Origin: Hesseltinella vesiculosa
Taxonomy: Eukaryota; Mucoromycota; Mucoromycetes; Mucorales; Cunninghamellaceae
NCBI GenBank assembly: GCA_002104935.1
Contig: MCGT01000010.1
Coordinates: 719,710 to 783,709, forward strand
Length of the DNA stretch: 64,000 nucleotides
Reading direction: 5' to 3'
Below, one piece after another: positions 9,816 to 21,544 of the stretch (the first letter of the stretch is position 1; every line of letters begins with the position of its first letter). The position numbers were made by a program, and so were the translations under genes. Under the pieces are notes generated by a model, which had not been told where the DNA came from, did no database searches, and worked only from the letters and a program-made list of their open reading frames with translations.

Positions 9816-12800
9816 TCAGGTCAGTCCTGTGGCGGTATGATCCGAAGAGATGGAGAGCTCTTCGTCATCGGCATCGTCGTTTTCAAGAAGCTGGACCATG
9901 GCGCCAAGCAAGGCAGGACGTCGTGCTATCTCCGCATCAAATATCAGCGGACTTCGGAGGCCGATAGGGGTGGCAGTGCCCACGGTGTGCCAGTCCGAGG
10001 CGTCTGACTCACTGACAAGCGTACTATCAACGGCTGACAGGTACATCATGGAATCATTGTCATCATCGTCATTGTCATCTTGGTCGTCCATCTCCTGGTC
10101 GGTAGTGCCGGCTGAAGGTAGGCTAGTCATCGAGGATACTGACGATATGAGACTGACATGGTCGATCACCATAACGTGCTGTTGATTAGAGCTATTCTCT
10201 TCATCGGGATCTGTGTTTTCGGTTTGGTTTGAAGGGTGTGGATCGTCTCCAGTCAGGCTCGAGGCGATGTCAGGGATTTGGGCGGCAGTCTCTTTTGTGG
10301 ATAGGCTGGGAGGAGTAGATGTCACTCCATAGGAGCCCAAAGCTGAAGGAGAGGACACTGATGCTTGTCGATGGGGTGGCCAGAGTTGAGGCGATGCGTA
10401 GATCAAGGCATCCGATGGGAAACTGTATTGTGAAAGGCATTGTAAAGTTGCTGACGAAGGTGAGGTTACTTCAACATCTGCGCATGTGATTGACAAAAAA
10501 AAAAAAGAGGGATCATGAGACGTGATTGCCCTTTCCTCTCCTCTCTTTGAGCCAGTAGTTTCTACCTTCTTGTTCCAAGGGAGAGACAAGCTCAGCGAGC
10601 CTTTGCTTGGCAATTGCGACAGCGGATGGATCAAAGAAAAAAGTGGAAGATGAAGAAGTGCTAGGGGAGCCCAAGGATGGCCCAGCTGCTGGCAGTTCAG
10701 GTTGTTCCAGCATCGGGAAGACAAAAGCCTCTGGGTCCATACTGGTCACTGGTGCTTCGATGCGGTGTTGGGGGTCAGATTCCTCCTTGTGCTGCAGTAA
10801 CTGTGGAGATGGTTCTGAAGGAGGTAAGGGCAGGTCATCTTGCTCTGGTACGACGTTTGCAGGTTGCCCATTTTGTGGCAAAAGCTGGCCATCCACCTGT
10901 TTAAGCACTGATTCCGGACTGTCGGCGTCTTCGGAGGTGGTAAGATCGTCATTGTGCTCGTCTTGGGTGAGGGAAGGTGTTGCGCGAGGAGAGTCTGGGA
11001 AAGTTGAGAGGGCTGAGGCTATGGGCGCATGGATGGCGATGTTACCAGCTGCAGCGCTAGTGGAAGCAGCTGGATGGCGGCGATGGAGAAGTGCGCTTTT
11101 GGACATGTCCAGCTCGACTTCTAGGTGCGTGCCGATGGCCATGGTAGGTTGCATCATGATGTGGTGGGCCATGCGCTGTTCCTGTCGGTAGGAGTCCTTG
11201 GCAGCAGCAATCTCCAGTGTGAGGTTGTCGCGCAAGGCATGCATGGTAGGGGTGGTGGGTGACACGCTTGGTGCTGGCGAGTGGGCGTGTGGCAAGCTTG
11301 AGACAGGGGTGGCTATGTCAGCCAAAGGGATGGCATGGCGGCTTGGCGGGCCAGAAGTGATGATGTTTTCAGTTTGGCGCTTGAGGTTTTCCAAAGCAGC
11401 AGCGGGATCCCAAGAGGCTTTTCGGGCGAACCGTCGGCTTCTGGTCGGTGTATTAGCGCCGGGTGAAGAGGCGCCTGATCCTGGGTAGGATCTGGTAGCG
11501 GTTGTGGAGAGCAAGGGAGAGGAAGTCGAGGCTTGAGGTTGTGGATGAGGGTGGGACGACCAGCTGCGGGTCAATGGTAAGTTGGGTATGGAGGATGAGG
11601 AAGTGGATGAAACGGAGGAGGCCGAGGATGAATCGCGGCGGTGGTGGTTGTAGGGAGGATAGGGAAAGCGATACATATAGGAAGGGTGAGACTGGTGCTG
11701 GAACCCATAGTGGTGTGCGCTGTTAGATGCTTCCCGTAGAGCGAGGTCAAGCGAGTAGTCAAGAGAGAGTAAAGACAGCTGAGGTACAGGGTTATCTTCA
11801 TCGACAGAGTTGGCATCCAAACCGTCGTCGTCGTCGATATCCAGTGGCTCGGCTGTCCATTCTTCAGGCTGGTCATCAAAATAAAAGGAGCGTTCAGCGG
11901 TAGGCGTGGCAGCAGCAGAAGTGTATGGGGTCTGTTTGTAGGCTGAAGCGAACATGGACGTGGTAGCAAACAACGGCCGGGTCACTGGCTGGGCGCCAGT
12001 GGCAGAGACTGGTCCGGCTGACACCGGTCCGAAGGCAGGTGAGCCATGGTTGGTCCAAGAGCGAAGCGACGACACTGACCCACGACGGCTAGTGGCGAGG
12101 ATAGAGGGCATACTGTTGCGACGGCTCATTGAAAATGGTGAGCGGGGACTCATGGGGCTGCCTAGGTGCAGTTTGCTGCTGGACTTGAGATTGATGGGGA
12201 TCAGGTCGCGATCGCTCCAATCATCGGGCGAGTGTTCTTCATCCAGCGTGAGTTTGGATGAAGAGCGAGACAGCAAGGCAGGTGAGATGGTGTCGATGGC
12301 ATACTGGCTAGTGGGTGTGGCAGGCGGCGTTTTAGAGGCTGGCTGAAGCTCCAGAGGAGGGTCGGATGCTTGGTCAGACACGGTATTGATGGGAGCTGGG
12401 TTCACCTTGGTTAGGACTGTGTCGAGTGTATGGCTGCCATGGTCGCTGCTCGAATCAGGTATTCCACCCGGTAGGTCATTGCTAGCATTTTGTGATTCAG
12501 GAGGGTCACAAACAGGCACATCATATCTTGGTCTAGTATCTTCCTGGTTCTGGTCATCCGTGCTATGTTCCTGTGCCTGTCATGGTTGATTGTCAAGGAA
12601 GATAGAATCATGAGATACAATATACGCCTAATGAAAACCATCTATTTTTTTTTAAAGAGGGAAGTTGTACCTTGATGTGCGGTGTCCTCTGAGTTTGATC
12701 CTCAAGCCAGATGCGCGTTGGCTCAGGTGCTGAGCGGTGTTCCCAAGGAAATGTTGGGGCAGGAGGTGCAGGCAAAGGTTCAGCGGGTGTGGTTGGGTCG

Positions 12801-14425
12801 GCCACGCTGTGCTGTTGGTACTGTGATTCCGGCTGGTGTTCATTATGTTGATGGTGATTGTGGAGACGGTGCGGGTGGTGAAGGTGATATTGCAGGAGCG
12901 GCGACGAGGGGGAGGCAGTGTGCTCAGCAGGGTGAGGTTGAGGAGGGGGATTGTCAGGAGCGGCTGGGACACGGGTGGCCGGTAATGATGGTGGAATCCA
13001 CACAGGATGTTCATGCAAAGGCTGATCCCACACATTCCCATAGTGTAAAGTCAAGTTTGGGAAATGAGTGGCCATGCCTGTGGTGGGAGGAGGTTCGCGG
13101 GCAGGGTTCCATTCGATCATGGCATAATCCTGTGCAGGTTCATGGTGAGGTTGGTCCGAGGCGTGCTGCCCTTCGCATAGGGTAGGGGCATTGGGTGTGG
13201 AGGTGTGCAATGGTTGATCCTGAGGCGTGTCCTAAAAAATCAAAGCTAGGTTAGGGTATATCGTTGTCATTAAAGATCCTACCAAGACACCTTCGGAAGC
13301 AAGGGTGGAAGAGTCGACGGATTCAGCATCGTCCTGGTCAAACCAAGTAGGAGTGGAGATGGAGATGGAGCCAATGGGTGGCATGGGTTGGACGTGGCGG
13401 TGGTGTTGGTAACGCTGCATGTCGTGTTCAAAGTCATGGGTATCCCAAGCATTGTCCAATTTGCCAGGATAGGCTTTGACAGGGAGAGAGGGAATGGGGC
13501 CGTCGGAGGCGGTGGAGAGCAGCTGGTGAGGTGAGAGCTGGGGGATGGGATTAAGAATAATCATTAAAAATGGTCAATGCGTCTGTTCTTTCCTATGGTC
13601 ATCCGTACTCACTTCACCGTAATGTTTCTGCCAAGTGTCCCACCAGGCTTGTAACAGTTGGGTGAGGCCGTCCCATTCGTGGGACAGGACCTTGCCATCG
13701 TCAAAGCGTTGGTACTTCCAAGGTTTGTTGAGACCAATAAAATGACAAATGGAGATGTTGTGTTGGTAAAATTGGTGTGCGGGAGCGTAACTAAAAATTG
13801 GTTGAGTAAGAGGGCCGTGCGTTGAACAAGGGGCGGGGGGAACTTTGTGTTACCTGTACTGACTTGTTGGGGTGGTATTGTACGTAAAAGGAAGGCGATG
13901 CCATTGATCAAAGTAGCGATTCAGCAAGCCTTGATCGCCACCATCAAAGGAGCCTTCTTGGTTGGCAAGGGAGAGAAGGGCATCATAGGTGGTTTTGGAA
14001 GGGCAGGTGACAAACATACCGGAGTTGAAGCAGTCGGGCCAGCCGGCGTCAGGGGCAGCAGAGAAGTGAGGACGATCAAACAGCTCGTCCACATTGCCGA
14101 GGGGCAGAGTGTCGGCGTCCAGAAAGACCAGCTTTTGATAGGTTTCAAGACGCCAGACGTGGCACTTTGTGAATGTATGGATGAGATCTGGGCGACCCAG
14201 CAAGTTGAGATGGGCGATATCTTGTGACACTAATGTTTCTACAGGCACGATTGTGAAAAGTGATTGCAACTGATGAACAACCGTCGGGCTGACATTGTTG
14301 GTGACCAGACACACCAAGTCATGCGGCGTGCCGTTATCTTTAAGTTGGTGACCAAGGACCAAAGCACCTGCAGCGTAGCTATCACTTGTCACAAGTGTCA
14401 CATAAGCATACATCGAACTTCCCAT
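9816..14425 (-). CDS. GYG: Glycogenin (GT8), with a very long C-terminal extension
   Basis: Self-glucosylating primer of glycogen synthesis. My six-exon model is 14425-13854, 13790-13613, 13537-13283, 13231-12671, 12576-10566 and 10477-9816. All junctions are GT-AG, the phases agree, and it gives about 1412 residues. The N-terminus is a GT8 fold: YVTLVTSDSYAAGALVLGHQ, then LVFLDADTLPLGNVDELF with the DxD metal site at residues 103-105, then FNSGMFV and GDQGLLN, and HFIGLNKPWK in exon 2. The C-terminal 1000 residues are low-complexity, rich in Ser, Pro, His and Asp. They contain WDQP and repeated SRRxS-like serine motifs such as MSRRNSM and TSRRGSV. Human glycogenin is about 350 residues and yeast Glg about 380-620, so this is unusually long. 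The tail could bind glycogen synthase or be phosphorylated; that is inference. Confidence 0.9.
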
Positions 14426-14926
14426 CGCGAAGAAAAAAAAAAAAAAACCAGTTACGGATTGGGGAGGAAGAAAGGGAAGAAATATCGTGTGTGTGAAAAA
14501 GAAATGACGGGAGACCAAAAAAAAAAAAAAAAAAAGTTCCGCCTTTTGAAATCATGCAGACGAGGGACTCTTAAGAAAATGCAGGTGGAGTGTACGACTT
14601 TTTCAAGCCGTCCACCATGGTTCACATAAAAAAGAGCCAAGCCTACCAAAAGGTAAAGAATCCATAGCTGGGGGTAGGGCTAAAATGAGTTGGATCCTTC
14701 TTTGTCAAGCTCGGGAAGTTCCAACCCGTTGGTTCAAGCATCGTCATGGCTAGTTCCGAAGTTTAGGAAAACCGGGAGAAAGGCCAGCCACCAGCTTGAC
14801 GCCATCCAATGGTATCCTGCCAAACCGACCATGCAGGGTGTCTCTCATTAAAAAAAAAAGTCATGCCGAGGTCCATGCCATGCCTTTATTTTTCTTCCGT
14901 AAAGTCACAAAGGACCTTTTATGTGT
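14426..14926. other. Promoter side of glycogenin and 3' flank of PTH2
   Basis: Contains A/T homopolymers (14518-14535 is a long A run), no recognised gene. It is the 5' flank of the minus-strand glycogenin gene and the 3' end of the minus-strand PTH2 gene, so both are transcribed the same way, head to tail. Confidence 0.5.
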
Positions 14927-15729
14927 TTACAGGAGTTTGAGGTGACCAGTGACTTGATTGATCAGTTCAACAGGTCCTGGAGAATAAAATTTTAGACAAA
15001 GGTGTGCTGATGCTGATCAAAGCTTACCAGGGCCAATCCCCAAGACGGTGCGGGAACCTGCGGCGATTTGCGTGCGACCAGCGTCACAGATGGATTGAGC
15101 TGTCATATTCAAACTAAGAGCGAGAGCTTGAAGTTCCAGTCTTTAAAAATGTGGATCAGTTTTCATGCAAAAAAAAAAAAAAGTGAACTTACAATTCTGC
15201 TTCACTGCCGACCTTCAATGCCACTTTTGCCTGCCCTGACACCTCCCATTCTCGTAAGATCTATATAATCAATCTATAAGCCTCCTTAACCCCTGGAAAT
15301 TCATGCTTACCGCAGGGTTATGTTTTTTGATCGATTTATAGCAAGCCAAGGTGGCATGACCACACTTTATACCAGGAAGCAAATCAGCAGCCGATCTACC
15401 GCGCACGTTTTTTTTTTTTTTTTTTTTACCTGGGCAGCCACTTTTCCTTTGGTCATGCCAAGATCTGACCGAACCACAAGCACCATTTTAAAGTCATCGT
15501 ATAAGCTGGCGTCAAGAGTATCATTAGGTTGCCTATCTTCATCTTCATCGTCCACTTCAGACTATTTTTGTTGGAAAAAGGGTCAGCCATCGCCCTGTCA
15601 AAAAAAAAAAAAGAAAAAAAAAATAGCCAGGCTTACGTCCGTGTATTTTCCAAGGTAAAGCCCAGAAAGGAAAGATACTACACTGGCAACAACAACTGGA
15701 AGCCATGGATTACTTGAGAGTTGTTGCAT
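14927..15729 (-). CDS. PTH2: Peptidyl-tRNA hydrolase 2
   Basis: Releases tRNA from stalled peptidyl-tRNA; the eukaryotic/archaeal PTH2 (Bit1) family. Six exons: 15729-15637, 15561-15430, 15364-15311, 15260-15193, 15140-15028 and 14976-14927. They sum to 510 nt, 169 residues, with consistent phases. Residues 9-27 (PWLPVVVASVVSFLSGLYLG region) form an N-terminal membrane anchor, as in mitochondrial-anchored fungal and animal PTH2. An acidic linker follows, then the catalytic domain: MVLVVRSDLGMTKGKVAAQ, CGHATLACYKSIKKHNPA, REWEVSGQAKVALKV, CDAGRTQIAAGSRTVLGIGP and the C-terminal VTGHLKLL. These are the family signatures including the conserved Lys, His and Asp. The intron sequences hold A/T runs of up to 20 nt. 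Confidence 0.93.
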
Positions 15730-15897
15730 CTAGTTGGTTCTGGAATAGAGTAAAAAAAAAAAAAAAAAAAAAACGGGAGGAAGAGGGAGTGCTTTTTTTT
15801 TTTGCCGGGGAAAAAAAACATTTTTTTTTTTTTTGCAGATCCGCCCTACTTCCTCTCTTTCTCTTTTTTGTTGAATGAAACGAGTGTTTTTACTGCG

Positions 15898-17577
15898 ATG
15901 GAGGATGAATATAGCAACTCACCTAGCCGCCGAGGCTCAGCAGCTTGTATTCTAGAGATGAACTCACAAAGCGAACCCGAACCCGAGAAACCTGACTTGG
16001 ATGTCCTCTATCCCTTTTTCAATGCTGAATCTTCCAAACCCACCGTTGACAAGGACGCTCTCCACAACTTTTTATCGTCAGATGAATTGGACTCCTTGAT
16101 GACCGATACCCATATGTCTGCAAAACTAGATGATCTCTTGGAAGGCGAAAAATTCTCTAGACGTTATAGTCTCGTTGGCATTGACTCCCAACCTGTAGGT
16201 GAAACCTCCATCCCACCGAGAACACGAACTCATTTTTATTTCCTCAGGACTTGAAAAAGATCAAAAACATGCGTGATCGCTATACCTACTATGATGCTAA
16301 TACCGGGTCTGTCAAGAACAACTCCCTAAAGGAGCTGTTTACCACAAGGGCCACCCCCAACGAAACCGTCTCGGATTTATTATCTACCACCCCTTGTTGG
16401 TGGATCGATATCATGTCGCCCACGGATCAAGAGATGCGTATGATCAGCAAGGTAAGAGACATTCCTTGCAAAACCAAGAGAGCTTATGCTTCTTGCCTAG
16501 ATCTTCAAATTGCACCCCTTGACAGCCGAAGATATCCAAGCCCAAGAAGCTCGAGAGAAATGCGAAATCTTCCAAAACTACATGTTTGTTAGCTTCCAGA
16601 GCTTCAATCACGACTATTCTAGCCAAGATTATTTAGAAGCTGCCAATTTCTACAACGTTGTCTTTAAGGATGGAGTGTTGACCGTAAGGAAAATCGAAAA
16701 AAACGCGGGGATGCAACGGCATGGTCAATGACATCATCTTTTTTTTATAGTTCCATTTCCAACCACTGCCACATCCACACAACGTACGCAAACGGATCCA
16801 TCAGCTGCGGGATTTCATCACCATGAGTCCAGAATGGATCAACTATGCCTTGATCGACAACATCACCGACAGCTTTGCTCCCTTGATCCAACACAGCGAA
16901 CTAGAAGTGGATTCCATCGACGACCTGGTCCTGGTCCTGAACGGCTCTGAACAAACCGACATGCTAAGGCGGATTGGTAGTTGTAGAAAAACTGTCATGC
17001 AGCTGATGCGCTTACTCGGACCCAAGGCCGACGTGGTGCGCAGTCTGATGAAACGGTATGAAGATCGAACAAAGGAAATCGAATACCTAAATCGCCGGCG
17101 CCAGCAACGCATGCTCCAACCTGTCCTGGCCCCCGCCGAGAATCTGCAAAAAGAAAAGAACGTCGTCAACAACATCCACCATGAAATTGTCCTGTTCCTG
17201 GGCGATATCCAAGGTAACCTCTTTTGAACACCGACCTTGATTCACAGCTTAAGCCCTCTTTAGACCATATCCAGACCATGTTACAAAACGTGAATCATTA
17301 TGACCTTGTCCTGGGTCGAGCCCACCGTAATTACCTCGGTCAAATCTCCATTGAGCTATCGCAAGCTGGCAACAGCACCAACGAAGTGATCAACCGTTTG
17401 ACCTTTTTGGCAACCCTGGTGGTGCCGTTGAATTTGGTGGCGGGTCTTTTTGGCATGAACGTGCACGTGCCTGGTCAGGACAACCCAGACTTGGCATGGT
17501 TTTTTTGGATTGTGCTCGGTATGGCCTTGTATGTTGTGTTTATGCTTGCCTTTGGGAAGCGCTTCCAGCTGTTGTAA
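15898..17577 (+). CDS. CorA-type magnesium transporter (ALR/MNR2-like)
   Basis: Mg2+ channel of the CorA/Mrs2/Alr1 superfamily. Five exons: 15898-16194, 16248-16451, 16501-16683, 16751-17213 and 17264-17577, giving 486 residues. Residues 1-100 are a hydrophilic N-terminus. The cytosolic funnel follows with WWIDIMSPTDQEM, LHPLTAEDIQ and NYMFVSFQSF, then long helices (SELEVDSIDDLVLVL, KDVVRSL-like coiled segments). Two closing transmembrane helices come last. The first ends in the pore signature GLFGMNVHVPG (GMN motif), the second is WFFWIVLGMALYVVFMLAF. Yeast Alr1 and Mnr2 have longer N-termini (about 860-970 residues), so this is a shorter form. Whether it sits in the plasma or vacuolar membrane cannot be told. 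Confidence 0.93.
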
Positions 17578-17709
17578 AGTATTTTTTTTTTTTTTAGCCA
17601 TGTCATTAAATTTTTGGGCTGTCGCCAACGTTTGGCAGGAATCAGGTTTATTTTTGAGCCGCAAGCTAAACAGTGAACTGGAGGGGGGGGGGATGATGTT
17701 GACAAGCTA

Positions 17710-18180
17710 GGCTGAGTCTGACATTGAAACAGGCGCGACATCGAAAGAAGAGATGACTAGATTTGGAACTGTTTGTAAATGGTTTGCCTTTGGATTGCTT
17801 TTGTCAGTACATTCGCTGGGATGGCCAGCTGCCAGGAATGGAAGGCAATGTGCGGAAATTGAACTTGGCAACTAGTTTCTACATTTTTCATTTGAAAAAA
17901 AAAAAAAAAGATGCTCCATGGCACTTTTGAGTCACCAGATCGACCTGAAGTTTTGCATGGTAACGCAAATGCATGAATGATGATGATACTGAAAAACTCG
18001 AGTCTATTGGTGAAGGTCATCCAGCCAACTTTTGATAAGTTTCATTTTGATACCGCCGGTTCACCAGCTTAAAACAATGAAAAATCGACCCTTTTCGCCA
18101 GGGGACCCCCAGACGAGCTGATAAAAAATCACAGTGCAACATTGCTCTAAATAAATTCTTGTAGCAAAAAATGGGTTTAT
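17710..18180. repeat. Dispersed repeat, copy B
   Basis: Partner of the repeat at 1773-2270, in the same orientation and about 16 kb away. Conserved blocks are recognisable throughout, including tcgaaagaagagatgac, atgcatgaatgatgatgata, catccagccaacttttgat and ttcttgtagc. Differences are spread evenly, so the two copies are old. No coding sequence. The remaining 18181-18534 holds an A/T-rich promoter side of the next gene. Confidence 0.7.
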
Positions 18181-18534
18181 TTTTATGGGTTAGACCCACC
18201 TTTTCAAGAGCATCCGAAGGTCCAATAGCCAAACAAAGCCAAAGCAAACCAAATGTCCAAAATCCAACCGTTCCAGCGCTATCCAACCTGCCCAAAATCC
18301 AGCCCAACTGACGCAAGACACCCAAAACAACTGCAAAAAAAAATCATGATCACTTTCTATACCATCTCATCCTATTTTTTCTAGAGATTCACCAAGTGTA
18401 TCTGCAACGATAAAATCTGACTTGCGTGCACTGGATTTCACTGTCTGGAGCACTTTGTAAAATTTAGCGGTTCGCCTTGTATAAAGTTCATTCACGCTTC
18501 TCCTTTTTTTTTTCTTTTCTTTTCAAAAATAAAC

Positions 18535-19300
18535 ATGGTAGGTCCATCACATCTTTGCCTTTCTTATTTAATCATGCATCATCTCCTGTTGACTTTGCTA
18601 GGCCAACGCATCGTCCAAAAAAATCGCAGCCTCCAACGTAAAGATCCTCGGCAATCTGCAAAAAGGCTTTTTTGGCGCCAACGTAAGACACTACTCCCAT
18701 CCATCTTTTGATTGACGCTTCTATTTTATACAAATGCAGATCTTGTATATCCTTTGGCGGGTGATTTATCATTGGTCTACTTTTAGTAAAGGCATTGCAT
18801 TCTTATACATCAGCACAACAACGATTTCCGTGCTGCTTTGGAACTTGCTGCGTTCATCGAGCACACCCACCTATGCTGCTGATGGCTCTTTGCGATCCAG
18901 TGGCGAGGATCTGAATGCCGAAGGTCTCACTGCGTAAGATCCCTTTCCTGTACTTTACCGATGTATTTATTTATGTTCTGTTCGTAGATATTGCTTTGAC
19001 GTGATCTACATCACTTGGTTTGTGGCCATCACCACCGCCATTGTCTCGGAAAAGTTTTGGTATACTTACTTGCTGGTACGACTCCTCACTGTTCACCTAC
19101 ACTGGTCCTGATCTTTTTTTTTTTTTTTTATTTGCGCACAGATCCCTGGCTATGCCTTGTTCAAACTAGTGCCTTTGGCTATGTCGTATCTTGGCGCCAT
19201 GAAGGGCGCTGGTCCAGAGATGGAAGACACCTCCGCTGGCAAATCCAAGCGTCAGCAAAAAATGGAAAAGCGTGGTGGCAAAGTCAAGTTTGTCCGTTAA
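18535..19300 (+). CDS. SND2: TMEM208/SND2-family ER targeting protein
   Basis: Small ER membrane protein of the SRP-independent (SND) insertion route. Exons: 18535-18537 (only the ATG), 18602-18682, 18740-18933, 18988-19075 and 19142-19300, giving 174 residues. The N-terminus MANASSKKIAASNVKILGNL is typical of the family. It is followed by membrane segments LYILWRVIYHW, FLYISTTTISVLLWNLL, a conserved VIYITWFVAITTAIVSEKFW block, and YALFKLVPLAMSYLG. The C-terminal tail is basic, KSKRQQKMEKRGGKVKFVR. Size matches human TMEM208 (173) and yeast Snd2 (about 197). The start codon alone forms the first coding exon, so annotation tools may miss it. SRP54 of the parallel targeting route is also in this window, at 47-49.6 kb. 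Confidence 0.9.
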
Positions 19301-19431
19301 TGAAGCTGGGACGTAAGCTGTCAAACAAATAAAATCGATGATAGATGAACTGGATGGTGCGTGATGGGTTTATTTCAAAAAAAAAAAGCCAAATACTGTA
19401 AGCCGAGGTGAAAAAAAAAGGACAGGTTGCA

Positions 19432-20850
19432 TTACTGCATCAGTTGCGCCTTCTACAGAACCAATGATAAAAGAAAAGAAATGCTGTGTGAGTAAGGCGT
19501 CGCCGCTAGCATAGGCTTACCAAAAGCCGCACTTGCTCTCGGTGTTCAGGAGCAAGGTTATTGATTTGTTCGTCCGAGAGCTGGAGTACTTGCATCAGTA
19601 GCGCTTGTTGTTCGGCCGCAGAACCTAGGAAGAATGGCTCAGTTACCTCCATTGGTGTCATTCGTACTCTCTTACTTGGGTTGGGTCCAGGAAGTGGTGC
19701 GCCTTGCATGGGTGGAGGCATACCTTGCTGCATAGGGGGTGGGGGCATGTTTTGCATGGATGGAGGCATGCCTTGTTGCATGGATGGAGGCATGCCTTGT
19801 TGCATGGATGGAGGCATGTTTTGCATGGGTGGAGGCATGTTTTGCATGGATGGAGGCATGGGTGGAGGCATGCCTTGTTGCATTGGTGGCGGGTGTGTGG
19901 GAGGTATCGCGGTGACCAGGCGCTAAAGACATGCACAAAAAAAAGGTGAGGGTGATTCTACCGCGCCTTTGTTCCAATTGTCGATCCTACAGAAATCAGG
20001 CCAGGATCGACTAAATTCATCATGACCATCGATTGAAATAATGCATATGCTAAGGAAGGATTGGATCCTAAAAATTCACGAGCATTGTCGGGCTGCTCCA
20101 TAGATAATGTCTACAGAAGCATTGAGAAGTTGGCTCTTTTCTCCCAGTTCGTTTACCTTCATTTGCCCTAACAAGGTCAAAAGGTCTTGCTGAGTCATAT
20201 TACTCAAGATTTGTGTAATGTCTTCAGTGGAAGGGGGTCCGGCTGGTGGCTGTGGAGGGCCCTAGAAATCAACACGGATGAGTTCACGCCAATGGAGCGA
20301 GGGACAATCAGGGTTACCGGAGGGGCAAAATTGGCGGGACCAGGCCGAGGCGCTGACATCGTGGGAGGAGCAGGGGGAGGCGTCATGTTGTTTCGATCAT
20401 CGGCAGATGCAAAGTCAACCCTTAATTGGCGACCGGACAGCTCGTAATTGTTGAGATTGCGTACAGCACTAGCAGCCGTTTCGGCATCTACAATAGGCAT
20501 GGTCAATAATGAGATGAGATTGGATCATAGGCAGGATGGTTGCCATGATTACCGTAGTATTCACAAAACCCATAGCCTTTTGGGCGGCCGGATTCACGAT
20601 CGAATAATAATCTAGATGCGCATGGACGTGTGAGATGCTCATTTCTTTAGGATAAATAAACACTGAGAATGGATTACCTAAAGGAAGCAACGGGGCCGAC
20701 CTCCTTGAACACATCAATCAACTGTTCTTCAGTGAATTCAAATGGAATGTTGCCCACTAATCAGAGTAAACAAAACGTTAAGATGCTATAGATCCTTGTG
20801 CAATGGCCAACTTTACCGAAAACGACTCGAGATCCTCGTACTGTGGCCAT
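19432..20850 (-). CDS. CSTF2: Cleavage stimulation factor subunit 2 (CstF-64/Rna15)
   Basis: RNA-binding subunit of the pre-mRNA 3'-end cleavage machinery. Exons: 20850-20817, 20756-20678, 20611-20553, 20487-20318, 20261-20157, 20110-19991, 19922-19521 and a short last exon 19452-19432. An RRM occupies the first 95 residues: VVGNIPFEFTEEQLIDVF (RNP2 region), then GRPKGYGFCEYY (RNP1) and ELSGRQLRVDFASAD. The hinge is DITQILSNMTQQDLLTLLGQMK followed by EFLGSNPSLAYALFQSMVMM, which binds the CstF-77 partner. Next comes a run of about ten MPPxMQ(N/Q) repeats (19690-19890). The C-terminal helical bundle is EQQALLMQVLQLSDEQINNL, the Pcf11-binding domain. A 51-nt in-frame GTAAGA...CCTAG segment near 19680-19630 could be an optional intron. 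Confidence 0.93.
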
Positions 20851-21544
20851 TTCCTCGCAAAAGTAAAAAAAAAGATCGAGCGAAAAAAAAAAAAAATGAA
20901 AACGAACGAGAAGGGACGACAGCCTTGAGCGGAGAAATCGCCCGTCCAAAAGAATGCGGTTTTGAAAAAGTTGGGCGTGTTTTTTTTAGCAAAGTGGCAT
21001 GCTGAAAATAGTCAAGGACGAGGCAAAGCAGGTCCTTGAGCGTGGACATGGAAAGAACGAGTGTCTTTAGAAGAGATGCTGTTTTCAAAACACCCTAATA
21101 ACCCTACTTCAGTGTCAATCCTAGTTGTTCTCTTCCCCCTTTTTTATGCGATTATGCAGCTCAGCCAGGTTCACGTTGGTATGATAACGGCCCTTTTTGA
21201 AGAAGGTTTATCCTGAACGTACGTTTTGGACTCTCTGGTTTTTTTAGGCTCTGCGCACATGAGCCTTTTTTTAATTTTGCCCCTCATTGTTACAAACACA
21301 GACACGTCGCCAACTTTTTTTTATTATTTTCTTTTTCTTTCTCCCATTGATCTCTCTTTTCTTCCATTTCTCTATCACTTTCTTCTTTTTGCCGATTCCC
21401 TTTATTTTCTTATAACCCTTTTACCTCTCCATTGACTGGATTCCCCTTTGACCACTCGCCAAGCAACCTGTACGTTTTTTTTCTTTTTTTTTTCTTTTTT
21501 TGAATTAACCTCCATCCACTACTTTGAATACGATTTTAGATTCA
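20851..21544. other. Divergent promoter region
   Basis: Lies between the start of CSTF2 (minus) and the importin-alpha-like gene (plus), so it should hold two promoters. It has long C/T-rich stretches (21320-21520), common in fungal core promoters, and no supported gene. Confidence 0.5.

Noticed and set aside
10607..12346. Plus-strand frames of 60-194 codons across the glycogenin tail
   Set aside because: Shadows of the long minus-strand exon, which has consistent splice phases and a recognised N-terminal domain.
18017..18325. Minus-strand 102-codon frame with repeated Gly/Trp/Leu
   Set aside because: Overlaps the end of the dispersed repeat and a low-complexity ccaaa-rich stretch; no domain.
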